A DNA stretch of 64,000 nt. It comes from Tautonia marina (lineage in GTDB: Bacteria > Planctomycetota > Planctomycetia > Isosphaerales > Isosphaeraceae). The notes under the pieces were generated by a model. It was not told the DNA's origin. It made no database searches and saw only the letters and a list, made by a program, of their open reading frames with translations. Every line of letters starts with the position of its first letter. Within the stretch, counting starts at the first letter, position 1. Where the stretch lies: positions 62,001 to 126,000 of the forward strand of contig NZ_WEZF01000005.1 of assembly GCF_009177065.1 (NCBI RefSeq), written 5' to 3'. The translations under genes were made by a program, and so were the position numbers. Positions 56,401 through 63,533 of the stretch are shown here, piece after piece.

Positions 56401-56871
56401 ACCCTGATCGGTGGTCCGGAGGCTAAGTTGCCGGAAGGCTCGATCCTCGGCAGACTGCATCGGCCAGTGCTTTCCGCTCGGGGAGAACCGGGAACCATTC
56501 TTCGGGTACCCTCTTTGGGAAATGGTCATATCGCGATGGATGGGCTCAAGGTGTATGCGGAAGCGGTGCGCAGGATGATCACGCTCCTTGAAGCCTGTTG
56601 TGCGCGAGAGGGATTGACCGTGGGAGACCTCGACCTGCTGGTCCCCCATCAGGCGAATGCCAGAATCATCCAGGACATTCGCATGCGATTGAAGCTCCCG
56701 ACGGATCGAGTGCTCATCGAATTGGGAACCTTCGGAAATACGTCGTCTTCAAGCATTCCGCTGGCCATCGCAACCGCACAGGACCGAGCGAGAGCCGCCC
56801 GGACCATCGGTCTGACGGCGTTCGGAGGGGGATTTACCTTCGGCGCGGCCCTGATCCGATCAGGTGAATAA
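53452..56871 (+). CDS. 2-oxoacid dehydrogenase E1alpha-E1beta-lipoyl-KAS III fusion
   Basis: The 1139-residue protein starts at ATG 53452 with GGGACGGGA upstream. Residues about 22-331 are an E1 alpha subunit (HLHYRDKALILGRG; TPP motif GDGASQQGEV at 164-173, ending at N194). Residues about 362-681 are E1 beta (AESTIVGNAIGRAM with E418, GPFHAQTMEALAAHVPG with H488). Residues about 706-776 form a lipoyl domain (SWKVKNGDVVSSGTVIAELV) with lysine K740 in VADKAVFDF. After a basic 40-residue linker, residues about 818-1139 are KAS III with C932 (AACSGY), H1066 (VPHQANAR) and N1096 (GTFGNTSSSS). No E2 core and no E3-binding domain are seen. The E1 part resembles the branched-chain type. A dedicated ACP precedes it. 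Confidence 0.92.
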   Translation: MNQQDQSRGVPPVVHRRFTQRIPAISGTNWVSVYRAMVTARRVDEAETDLTARGLAFFSCPCTGHESLAVLAPLLTSDDYLHLHYRDKALILGRGVPASTLLHNVIASGASPSAGRQMTPFLGDPGLHLLCQNVPVGNHALQSVGVAAAVKDRAGRPIVVCSMGDGASQQGEVLEAIAEAVRRSLPVMFLIEDNGLSISTRTEGRTFFSLPDCYADPEVFYGLPIHRINGRDPVELSMKLDPIVETMRSDGLPTLAVISLDRLSSHTNADDDRVYRTEDERDRAKRLGDPLAILRQRMIESDVPPDVLDRIDAEVDREIRDAVDEALQAADPTPSFVAKAELPPRLTDPASEYRGGADGPRLTMIEAMREVLRHRLETDPRVTLCGQDIEDPKGDVFGVTRGLSTAFPGRVINAALAESTIVGNAIGRAMVGERPVAFLQFADFLPVAFNQIHSELGSLWWRSAGTFSCPVILMVACGGYRPGLGPFHAQTMEALAAHVPGVDVVMPSSAGDAAGLLNAAFESDRPTIVFYPKIGLNDRDRTTSADVTAQRVPLGRARFCRTGDALTLVTWGATVPLAEKVADTFLDQTGFSSDVIDLRSLSPWDRDAVRASARRTRRVIVIHEDNQTCGFGAEVVADVAEHAGTAVQFKRVTRPDTYIPCNFSAQLDVLPSYRRTLEAAAEVLGLELCWESGETRSNTTVIEARGPSPADEAITVLSWKVKNGDVVSSGTVIAELVADKAVFDFVAPSRGRILKLHASEGERLRVGAPLLELEPLDRQTQAATRRLTREEHGRPILRQSRQPSPKRTREKHSDTSLRVVLPTVEVGSRIVTNEELLERFPGRSTDDIQKRTGISSRHRLAEGETVLTLAVSAAQRALDSAGISASNLDLLICCTGTPGVMTPSLACRVLHGLGASSGTSPELPAFDLSAACSGYLYGLATAYDFTRSHPDGRVLLVTAEALSPLADENDFDTSILFGDAATATLIGGPEAKLPEGSILGRLHRPVLSARGEPGTILRVPSLGNGHIAMDGLKVYAEAVRRMITLLEACCAREGLTVGDLDLLVPHQANARIIQDIRMRLKLPTDRVLIELGTFGNTSSSSIPLAIATAQDRARAARTIGLTAFGGGFTFGAALIRSGE

Positions 56872-56910
56872 CTCCCGGCCGAGTCGGGAGAGAGAGCCGG
56901 GAATGAATCG

Positions 56911-56941
56911 TCCCGCTTTGTGGACTCAGCCACGAGCGGGA
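56911..56941. terminator. Imperfect hairpin between convergent genes
   Basis: Arms TCCCGCTTTGTGG (56911-56923) and CCACGAGCGGGA (56930-56941) pair with one bulge and one G-T. It stands between the ends of the fusion gene and the glycosyltransferase and may terminate both transcripts, although a T-run is lacking. Confidence 0.5.
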
Positions 56942-56968
56942 CAGTCGCTCAGACGAAGGGCATCCTGA

Positions 56969-58201
56969 TTACGCTTGAACTAGATCCCAGTAGAAATCCA
57001 TCGTCCAGCGAGCGACACTTTCCCAGCTAAAGAAGTGTTCAACACGTTCCCGGCTACGTATCCCCATGTGCTGAAGCTGTTCGGGATCGCTCAGTAATTG
57101 ATCGATGGCCGAGGCGAGGTCCCTCGCAAACTGAGCGGGATCGTTGGGTTCGTGCGCCTGGTGGTCGTCAGCGCCTCCGCGCGGTTCGAAGGGAACCAGG
57201 AGCCCGGTCTTTTCCGGAACCACAACTTCCTTGATCCCGCCAACGGCCGAGGCAACGACCGGCGTTCCACAGGCCATTGCTTCAAGGTTGATGATTCCAA
57301 ACGGCTCATAAACGGACGGACAAACAAATAACGCCGCCTGAGAATAGAGGGCGATAATGTCCTCTTTGGGCAAGACCTTGGGAATCCAGAGGATCGGGTT
57401 GCGTGCTTCCCGACGGGCACACTCCACATGCTCGGTCATTTCCCGACCGATTTCTTCGGTGTCAGGAGCCCCTGCGCAGAGTACGACCTGAACGTCGGAC
57501 TGGATATGTTTGATTGCGTCGACGAGGTGGATGATTCCTTTTTGTCTCGTGATCCGACCCACAAAGAGGACGAACGGCCGGGAACGATCGATCTCGTAAC
57601 GATCCAGGACCTCAGGATCATGAGTCGGCGTGTATTGATGCAGATCAATCCCGTTGTGGATCACTCGGATCTTGTCGCTGGAGACCCCGTAGAGTTCCTG
57701 AACGTCGTCTCGCATGGAATCGGAAACGGCGATCACGCCATCGGCATTCTGGTAGGCGGTGCGCTCGACCCAGGTGCTTGCATCGTAGGCCGTGCCAAGC
57801 TGTTCGCGTTTCCAGGGGCGATGGGGTTCGAGCGAGTGGGTCGTGAGGACGAGTTTCGCCCCGGCAAGTTGCTTGACCAGGCAGCCGGCCAGATGCGTGT
57901 ACCAGGTATGGCAATGAACCACATCAACATCTTCCAAGAGACCAGCCATCATCAGGTTGCGGAGCATCGTCTCCTTGAATTTCTTGTGCCGGGGGTCATG
58001 GTAGGGAAGCTGATAGGTCGGCTCGATTCCTCGGACCGAGAAATTCGGCTCCTGAATCGACTGATCCCCGAAGCAGAGCACCTGGATGGAATGATGGCCG
58101 GGTTCGACCCGGTTCAGCGCACCGGTCAGATACTCGACATGCACTCCGGCTCCGCCGTAGATGTGGGGAGGATATTCGTTGGTCAGGATCGCGATACGCA
58201 T
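56969..58201 (-). CDS. glgA: Glycogen synthase-type GT4 glycosyltransferase (actinobacterial GlgA/GlgM type)
   Basis: The 410-residue enzyme starts at ATG 58201 with RIAILTNEYPPHIYGGAGVH, the ADP-glucose synthase signature, and continues with HCHTWYTHLAGCLVKQLAGA, LFVGRITRQKGIIHLVDAIK and the donor-site YEPFGIINLEAMACGTPVVA. It is close to the actinobacterial glycogen synthase/maltose-1-phosphate synthase family and shorter than the E. coli GlgA (about 477). It likely extends an alpha-glucan or makes maltose-1-phosphate from ADP-glucose. The region upstream on the same frame to 58726 is shadow. It stands alone, without glgB or glgC. Confidence 0.92.
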   Translation of the reverse strand: MRIAILTNEYPPHIYGGAGVHVEYLTGALNRVEPGHHSIQVLCFGDQSIQEPNFSVRGIEPTYQLPYHDPRHKKFKETMLRNLMMAGLLEDVDVVHCHTWYTHLAGCLVKQLAGAKLVLTTHSLEPHRPWKREQLGTAYDASTWVERTAYQNADGVIAVSDSMRDDVQELYGVSSDKIRVIHNGIDLHQYTPTHDPEVLDRYEIDRSRPFVLFVGRITRQKGIIHLVDAIKHIQSDVQVVLCAGAPDTEEIGREMTEHVECARREARNPILWIPKVLPKEDIIALYSQAALFVCPSVYEPFGIINLEAMACGTPVVASAVGGIKEVVVPEKTGLLVPFEPRGGADDHQAHEPNDPAQFARDLASAIDQLLSDPEQLQHMGIRSRERVEHFFSWESVARWTMDFYWDLVQA

Positions 58202-58347
58202 GGAACACCCCTCGAACTCGGAACGCGACGATTCCGCCGCATCCCCTTGACGATACGCGGACCATGCGCAGGATGCCACGCCCCAGAAGGGTCGCGGGGG
58301 CATGGTCGCGCGGATCGGGGAATCGGAAGTTCTGCGGCAGGGCGTGT

Positions 58348-61300
58348 TCAGGGACGCGGAACCTGGCTCGGAGACTGGAGATAGCGGAGCAAGTCGGCAA
58401 CTTCCTGCTCCTGGAGCGAGTCCAACAAACCCTCGGGCATGAGCGAGAGTTCGGAGGTCCGTTCCTCCTCGATCTCGTCTTTGGGGACGATGATCCGATC
58501 GGTCGGGGTCTGGATGGTGACGGTGCGGTCGGTCTGTTCGGCGATCAGACCGTTGATGATGCGACCGTCGGCGAGGGCGAAGATGGTCATCCGGTAGTCG
58601 GCGTCGAGCGTGGCGTTGGGGTCGACCAGGTTCTCCAGCAGGTAAGCCAGTTCGCCGCGCTGGGCTCCGGTGAGTTCGGGCCCCACCTTGCTTCCTTCGT
58701 CGAAGAGGATGTGGCATTGAGCACACGACTTCGAAAACAGGAGGCGTCCGCTGGCCGGATCGGCCGCGGCAAGGCGCTCGGGTGTCATGGTTGCTTGCAG
58801 GGCCTGAATGCGTCCCTGGGCCGCCTCGGAAATCGGGCGATACTCGGGCCAGAGGGCGGAGAGTCGATCGGTGATCTTCTGGTCATCGAGTGTCCGGAGT
58901 TGCCGAACGAGAAACACCGAGACGTCGCCACGATCAATCCGCCCAGCCTCCACCGCATCAAGCAGAAGCGTCGCCGACTGGGGGCGGGAGGCGAGGGAAC
59001 TGATCGCCTCTTGTCTGGCTTCTCCCGGGAGTCGAGCGTACCGATCGAGCACCAGCTGGACGGCAGCGGGATCGTTCAGGGTGGAGAGCCCTCGTACCGC
59101 ATCGCGGGCCAGGTCGCGATGGGAGAGGAATCCCCCGAGAAGCTCAAGCAAATTCTCGGCTCGGCTGCGGACCAGATTTTCGATGGCGTCTCGACGTGCC
59201 GAGAGGTCCGCCTCGGAATTCAAGGCGATCTCGCGGAGTTCTTCGAGAGCGCGACCATCACCGAAGACGACCGATAACGTGAGCACCAGGCGGCGAAGCT
59301 CGGGATCCTCGCTTCGTCCAGCTCCCTCGACGACGGCAATCCAGCCGGGAGGGGGCTCCACTCGACGAAGCCCCTGGAGCGCGTCGCTCACTCCTGAGAG
59401 GATTGCGAGCTGGACTGCTCGATCGTTCGATTCGGCCGCTCTCTGAAGGATAGGACCGACCAGACCTGGCTGATCACCGGCAGCAACCATCAGTCGTCTC
59501 GCAATGAAGCGAGAGAGCGATCCGAAGGGGTGATCCGCGGCCAGCTCGGCGGAACGATCCGGGTCTGAGGGAACCGCCGGCTCGATCCCGTACCAAAGCA
59601 TCTGGGGAAGGACCGGATCGTCGGCGTATTCGGAACGATCGGCAATTGCCAGGGCAATGGGCCAGCGTCGATCGTTCGGCATCTTCTGCAAACTGGAGGC
59701 AAGGAAGGTGAGAACAAGGCCCGACTTCTCCCGATCGGCGAGTTGGGTGAGGGCCTCGATCGCGGCCTCGGACGGAGGGCCTGCATCGACCAGAAATCGA
59801 ACGGCCCAGGTTCGAACGTGTTCGCTCGGGTCGTGAAGCAAGTCGATCAGCCAGCTTTCATCCGTGGCTCCGATGCCGAACAGCGTCCAGAGCGCTCGGA
59901 GGCGAAGAACCTCATCCTCTTGGTTCTGGAACAGGGAATGAAGCGCGTCACGGGCCTCGGACAGATCGGCACCCAGGACGGCCCGCTCCTGCAACAGTCG
60001 GCGAGCCTGCCGGGAGTACCAGACGTTCGGATGCCGAAGCAGCTCGACCAGGCCAAGGGCATCGAGGGAAGCCAGATCGGAGACCGAGGGAGGCGAGGGA
60101 TCGCCGAAGGTGATCTTGTAAATCCGTCCCGAGGACCGATGAACCCCGTCGTTATCGTGGCACTCGCCGATATCGGACCAGTCTGCGACGAAGACGCCAC
60201 CATCGGGCCCCGAAAGAAGCTCGATCCCCCGGAACCAGGGGTCAGGCCAGGCGATCGGGTCGGGGAGGTGTTTGGCGGTGTAGGTGGCTCCGGATCGTTC
60301 GGGTCGGTCACGGTTGATGCGTCGGCCGTGGAAGTTCAGGGCATACACGTCTCCTCGGTAGGCTTCGGGCCAGTTGTCTCCTTGATAGATCATCAAACCG
60401 ACGTGGGCGTGGCCTCCACCGGCCTGATCGGTCGTCGCGGAAACCCCCTCGCGGATGTCGCTCCAGGCTTCCCGCGTGTCCCAGTGAACATGGTCGGCGG
60501 TCTGGCCGAGCAGGCCGTACAGGTGAGGGCGATCATGTTCGCCGTACATCCGTTGATAAAAGGCCCCCGGAATCACATGCCAGAGGTGGGGGATAACCGT
60601 GTTGATCAGAAAAAGCTGCCCATGTTCATCCCAGTCCATTCCCCAGGGGTTGGTTGTTCCCCGAGCGACCACTTCGAAGACATGTCGAGTCGGATGAAAA
60701 CGCCAGACGGCGCAATTGAGCCGCACTCGATCCGCTTCAGGCGTGCCAGGTCGCCCGACCAGCGAGGTCGCCTGGATACCGTGCCTCCCATACAGCCAGC
60801 CATCGGGCCCCCAGCGCAAACCATTGACGAGGTTATGGCGAATCGCATCGGCCTCCCATCCATCGAGCATCACCACGGGGGGACCATCGGGGCGATCGTC
60901 GCCATCACGATCAGGGAGAAATAGAAGGTAGGGAGCGCACAGCACCCAGACACCACCAAACCCGACCTCGACACTCGAAACCCGAACCCCCTCGTCCCAG
61001 AAGACCGACCGACGATCGAAGCGACCGTCGGAGTCGGTATCTTCCAGAATCAGAATGCGATCCCGCAGATTGGTGTCAAAGTTGAGTTGATGTTCGGCGT
61101 AGGTGTAATTCTCCGCGACCCAAAGTCGCCCTTTGGAATCGGTTGCCAGGGCGATCGGCTGCCGTACGTCGGGTTCCGAGGCAAACAGGGTGGCCTGAAA
61201 GCCTTCCGGGAGCGAGAGCGACTTGAGGGCCTCTGACGCGAGGGTCAAGCCACCCTGAGGATCCTGGCTGTCGTACGGCCGGGGGAATTCTTGCCCGCGG

Positions 61301-61359
61301 GCAATCGTCGCAAGCCCCAGGATCGCAAGAGCGATCGCGTGCTGACGCAAGTGGCACAT
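58348..61359 (-). CDS. PVC-type heme-binding dehydrogenase with HEAT repeats and c-type cytochrome
   Basis: About 1003 residues from ATG 61359, with signal peptide HAIALAILGLATIARG; GTG 61383 is an alternative start. The N-terminal part (about 30-430) is a membrane-bound-dehydrogenase beta-propeller: LPEGFQATLFASEPDVRQPI, then DSKGRLWVAENYTYAEHQ, ILEDTDSDGRFDRRSVFWDE and GNFHG-like LNFHGRRINRDRPERSG. HEAT-like repeats follow (about 440-850), then a cytochrome c domain with heme site CAQCH and VGPELTG. This is a planctomycete hallmark family, thought to oxidise sugars or alcohols outside the cytoplasm. The electron acceptor is unknown. Confidence 0.95.
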   Translation of the reverse strand: MCHLRQHAIALAILGLATIARGQEFPRPYDSQDPQGGLTLASEALKSLSLPEGFQATLFASEPDVRQPIALATDSKGRLWVAENYTYAEHQLNFDTNLRDRILILEDTDSDGRFDRRSVFWDEGVRVSSVEVGFGGVWVLCAPYLLFLPDRDGDDRPDGPPVVMLDGWEADAIRHNLVNGLRWGPDGWLYGRHGIQATSLVGRPGTPEADRVRLNCAVWRFHPTRHVFEVVARGTTNPWGMDWDEHGQLFLINTVIPHLWHVIPGAFYQRMYGEHDRPHLYGLLGQTADHVHWDTREAWSDIREGVSATTDQAGGGHAHVGLMIYQGDNWPEAYRGDVYALNFHGRRINRDRPERSGATYTAKHLPDPIAWPDPWFRGIELLSGPDGGVFVADWSDIGECHDNDGVHRSSGRIYKITFGDPSPPSVSDLASLDALGLVELLRHPNVWYSRQARRLLQERAVLGADLSEARDALHSLFQNQEDEVLRLRALWTLFGIGATDESWLIDLLHDPSEHVRTWAVRFLVDAGPPSEAAIEALTQLADREKSGLVLTFLASSLQKMPNDRRWPIALAIADRSEYADDPVLPQMLWYGIEPAVPSDPDRSAELAADHPFGSLSRFIARRLMVAAGDQPGLVGPILQRAAESNDRAVQLAILSGVSDALQGLRRVEPPPGWIAVVEGAGRSEDPELRRLVLTLSVVFGDGRALEELREIALNSEADLSARRDAIENLVRSRAENLLELLGGFLSHRDLARDAVRGLSTLNDPAAVQLVLDRYARLPGEARQEAISSLASRPQSATLLLDAVEAGRIDRGDVSVFLVRQLRTLDDQKITDRLSALWPEYRPISEAAQGRIQALQATMTPERLAAADPASGRLLFSKSCAQCHILFDEGSKVGPELTGAQRGELAYLLENLVDPNATLDADYRMTIFALADGRIINGLIAEQTDRTVTIQTPTDRIIVPKDEIEEERTSELSLMPEGLLDSLQEQEVADLLRYLQSPSQVPRP

Positions 61360-61587
61360 GATCCGCAATGCCTCGGCAACCACCGAGGATCACGAATGAC
61401 ATGGTCGAGGAACGATCCGAACAGGACCGCAGATCGACCGAAAGCCAATCGAGGACCTCGGCTGGAGAGAGTTTGGAAGGAATTCGAGCCGCGAGGTTCG
61501 CGGCATCTCTCCGGTGTAACCGAAGCTCAGGGGGTGCTTCAAGTCGCAGCCCCTCGACTCGCCCATTCCTCCGAAGTGGGCCGGCCA

Positions 61588-61794
61588 TCAACGATCGGGA
61601 CGGCACGACCGTGCGTGACCAGCCCCCTCGCGGACACGATCACCGGCGGCAGGGTCGGCTTCGAGCATGGTCGAAAGATTCGGGACCAGTTGCTTCGCCT
61701 CGGACAGGGTCAGATCGGGAGCGCAGAGGCGATCCAGCATGGAACGCAAGGCCTCGATCCGATCCGCTGACTTTCCGGGACTTCCCATGACCAT
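61588..61794 (-). CDS. Small protein with CAPDLTLSEAK motif
   Basis: A 68-residue frame starts at ATG 61794 (ATG 61788 is equally possible) with AAGG 4 bases upstream. The core IEALRSMLDRLCAPDLTLSE, followed by AKQLVPNLSTML, reads like a short conserved helical domain rather than random GC-rich sequence; the C-terminal third is nondescript. It has no membrane segment. I cannot assign a function. Moderate to low confidence. Confidence 0.4.
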   Translation of the reverse strand: MVMGSPGKSADRIEALRSMLDRLCAPDLTLSEAKQLVPNLSTMLEADPAAGDRVREGAGHARSCRPDR

Positions 61795-62118
61795 GCGACC
61801 TTGCGATCGACCTCCAAAACGAGCTTATCCATACAAAACGGGTGTGAGACCCGTGTGCGATTTCCAGAAGCATCGAAAACCAGATGCCAAATGACCTCAC
61901 AGGGTTCAGAGTTTGACAGAACATGACAAGAAATTCAACCCCTTCTCGTTGTGATTTCTTGCCTTAGGTCGTATCACAGATTTTCCAACCATTGAGTTCC
62001 ACGGTCGCGAAACAGACGATGCACCACCAGAGGACGAGTGAATTTCACCCGAATGCCTGTCAATCGTGCAATCCCTGGTGCGCATTCAGGCATGGTTTAC
62101 ACGCCGATTCAGGCAAAC
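61795..62118. other. Intergenic region with weak hairpins
   Basis: The gap lies downstream of the membrane protein at 62119 (minus strand). It contains CAAGAAATT near 61928 and GATTTCTTG near 61954 as a weak inverted pair, plus a short palindrome at about 61838-61854 (ACGGGT and ACCCGT around GTGAG). It is AT-rich for this genome; no gene is seen. Confidence 0.4.
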
Positions 62119-62604
62119 TTAAGACCAGTCGTCGAATCCGTTTCCCTTGACTGGCTTCAGATCGAAGGCTCCCCGAGCGAAGTAGGCTCGGACATCGTCG
62201 CGATTCAAGATGAAGATGACGAACATCGCGTAGATCAGGCGAACCCAGGCCCCGCCGTCGATGCCGGCCGTGAAGGCGAGATCCAGCAGGTCGATCACGA
62301 CGGTCATCCAGGCCCAGGCCAGGTGGAGCGATCGACCCGAGCGTCGTCCTCTCCAGGTTTTCCAGGCAGCGAGAAAGAGCAGGATGCTGAGCAACGACTG
62401 CACCAGCAACATCAGGACGAACAGCACGACGACGAGCGATCCGAGAACCCCCACGACCGGACCCAGCAACCAACCGACCGCTCCGGCCAGAATCGCGATC
62501 ACAGCGATCACGAGAATCCAGACGACGTTCAGAAACGAGAGAAGGAAGCTGAAGAAGGAAAGGGGACCGAGAATTCCCGGCCGGTGTGTGTGGGAGGAGG
62601 ACAT
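62119..62604 (-). CDS. Small multi-pass membrane protein
   Basis: The 161-residue product starts at ATG 62604 (MSSSHTHRPGILGPLSFF) with CGGAGG 9 bases upstream. Three or four membrane helices cover about 12-75 and 95-135 (LLSFLNVVWILVIAVIAILA, GAVGWLLGPVVGVLGSLVVV, VLMLLVQSLLSILLFLAAW). A charged loop RGRRSGRSLHL separates two halves, and the C-terminal part includes YAMFVIFILNRDDVRAYF. No catalytic motif is present. Its stop lies 33 bases before convincing hairpins. It follows the SDR gene by 47 bases. Confidence 0.78.
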   Translation of the reverse strand: MSSSHTHRPGILGPLSFFSFLLSFLNVVWILVIAVIAILAGAVGWLLGPVVGVLGSLVVVLFVLMLLVQSLLSILLFLAAWKTWRGRRSGRSLHLAWAWMTVVIDLLDLAFTAGIDGGAWVRLIYAMFVIFILNRDDVRAYFARGAFDLKPVKGNGFDDWS

Positions 62605-62651
62605 GACGGGGCGCCTCCGGGCTTTGCGGAAGATCGAATGGGGCGGATCAA

Positions 62652-63533
62652 TCAAGGGCTCTCGGCCGTCGGCGATTCCTCGGTCAGACTGGCGGGAATT
62701 CCGGTGGTGATGTCGGGGTACTGAAGGGTCCAGTTCAATTCGGATTTGATCCGGCGGTTGGAGACGCGTTTGCTGGCATTGCCACGAATCGGGCCGTCGT
62801 CCGAGGGCTCAGTGAAGGTCGGAGGGGGCCCGCCGAGCGCCTCGGCCAGACATTCGTAAAACTCGCGACGGAGAATTGGACGATCGTCACTGACCAGATA
62901 CCGCGGACCAGGCCTGGGATTTCGAAGTGCAAGAACGGCGGCCGAAGCGGCGTCGTCAATGTGAACCAGGTTCAGGTACGATTCGGGATCGGCGGCAATC
63001 GGCTGTCCCAATCGAAGGGCCTCGCGGCGCATCAGGCGCCCGGGACCATAAAGGCCGGAGTAGCGGAGGATCGTGACCGGGTACATCGAAACCTTGGCAA
63101 AGTCAGCGAGCAGGTGCTCGGCGTGCAGGCAGGCTCGCCCCGATTCGGTTTGCGGGTCGGCAGGGGTGTCCTCATCGACCCAGTCGCCACCAAGATCCCC
63201 GTAGACTCCGGTCGAGCTGGCATAAATCAAGCGTTTGGCCCGCGACGCAAGCCGACCGATCGTGTGTCGCAGCCCATCCACGTAGACTCGTTGGATGGGA
63301 ACCTGGGAGGAACGATCATAGCCGACACAGTAGAAAGCACGTTCGACCGCCGGCAGATCATCGAGCGACTCGGGATTGAGCACATCGGCGAGGATCGGTT
63401 CCATCCCTTCCCTGGCCAGCAATTCCGCTCGGTTTCGGGAACGGGTGGTCGCAAACACGCGATGACCCGCCGCCATCATTCGACGAGCAACACGCATCCC
63501 CAGATAGCCACAACCGATGATCAGGGTACTCAC
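62652..63533 (-). CDS. Atypical extended SDR / YeeZ-like NAD-binding protein
   Basis: The 293-residue protein starts at GTG 63533. It has the NAD-binding motif LIIGCGYLGMRVARRMMAAG and SSTGVYGDLGG with the usual serine/threonine, and LRYSGLYGPGRL matches the UDP-sugar-epimerase-like fold. The YxxxK catalytic pair is replaced (ACLHAEHLL), so ordinary epimerase or dehydratase chemistry is unlikely. Such YeeZ-like members have unknown roles. The start overlaps the ruvX stop by 4 bases (GTGA), so the two are translationally coupled. Confidence 0.85.
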   Translation of the reverse strand: MSTLIIGCGYLGMRVARRMMAAGHRVFATTRSRNRAELLAREGMEPILADVLNPESLDDLPAVERAFYCVGYDRSSQVPIQRVYVDGLRHTIGRLASRAKRLIYASSTGVYGDLGGDWVDEDTPADPQTESGRACLHAEHLLADFAKVSMYPVTILRYSGLYGPGRLMRREALRLGQPIAADPESYLNLVHIDDAASAAVLALRNPRPGPRYLVSDDRPILRREFYECLAEALGGPPPTFTEPSDDGPIRGNASKRVSNRRIKSELNWTLQYPDITTGIPASLTEESPTAESP

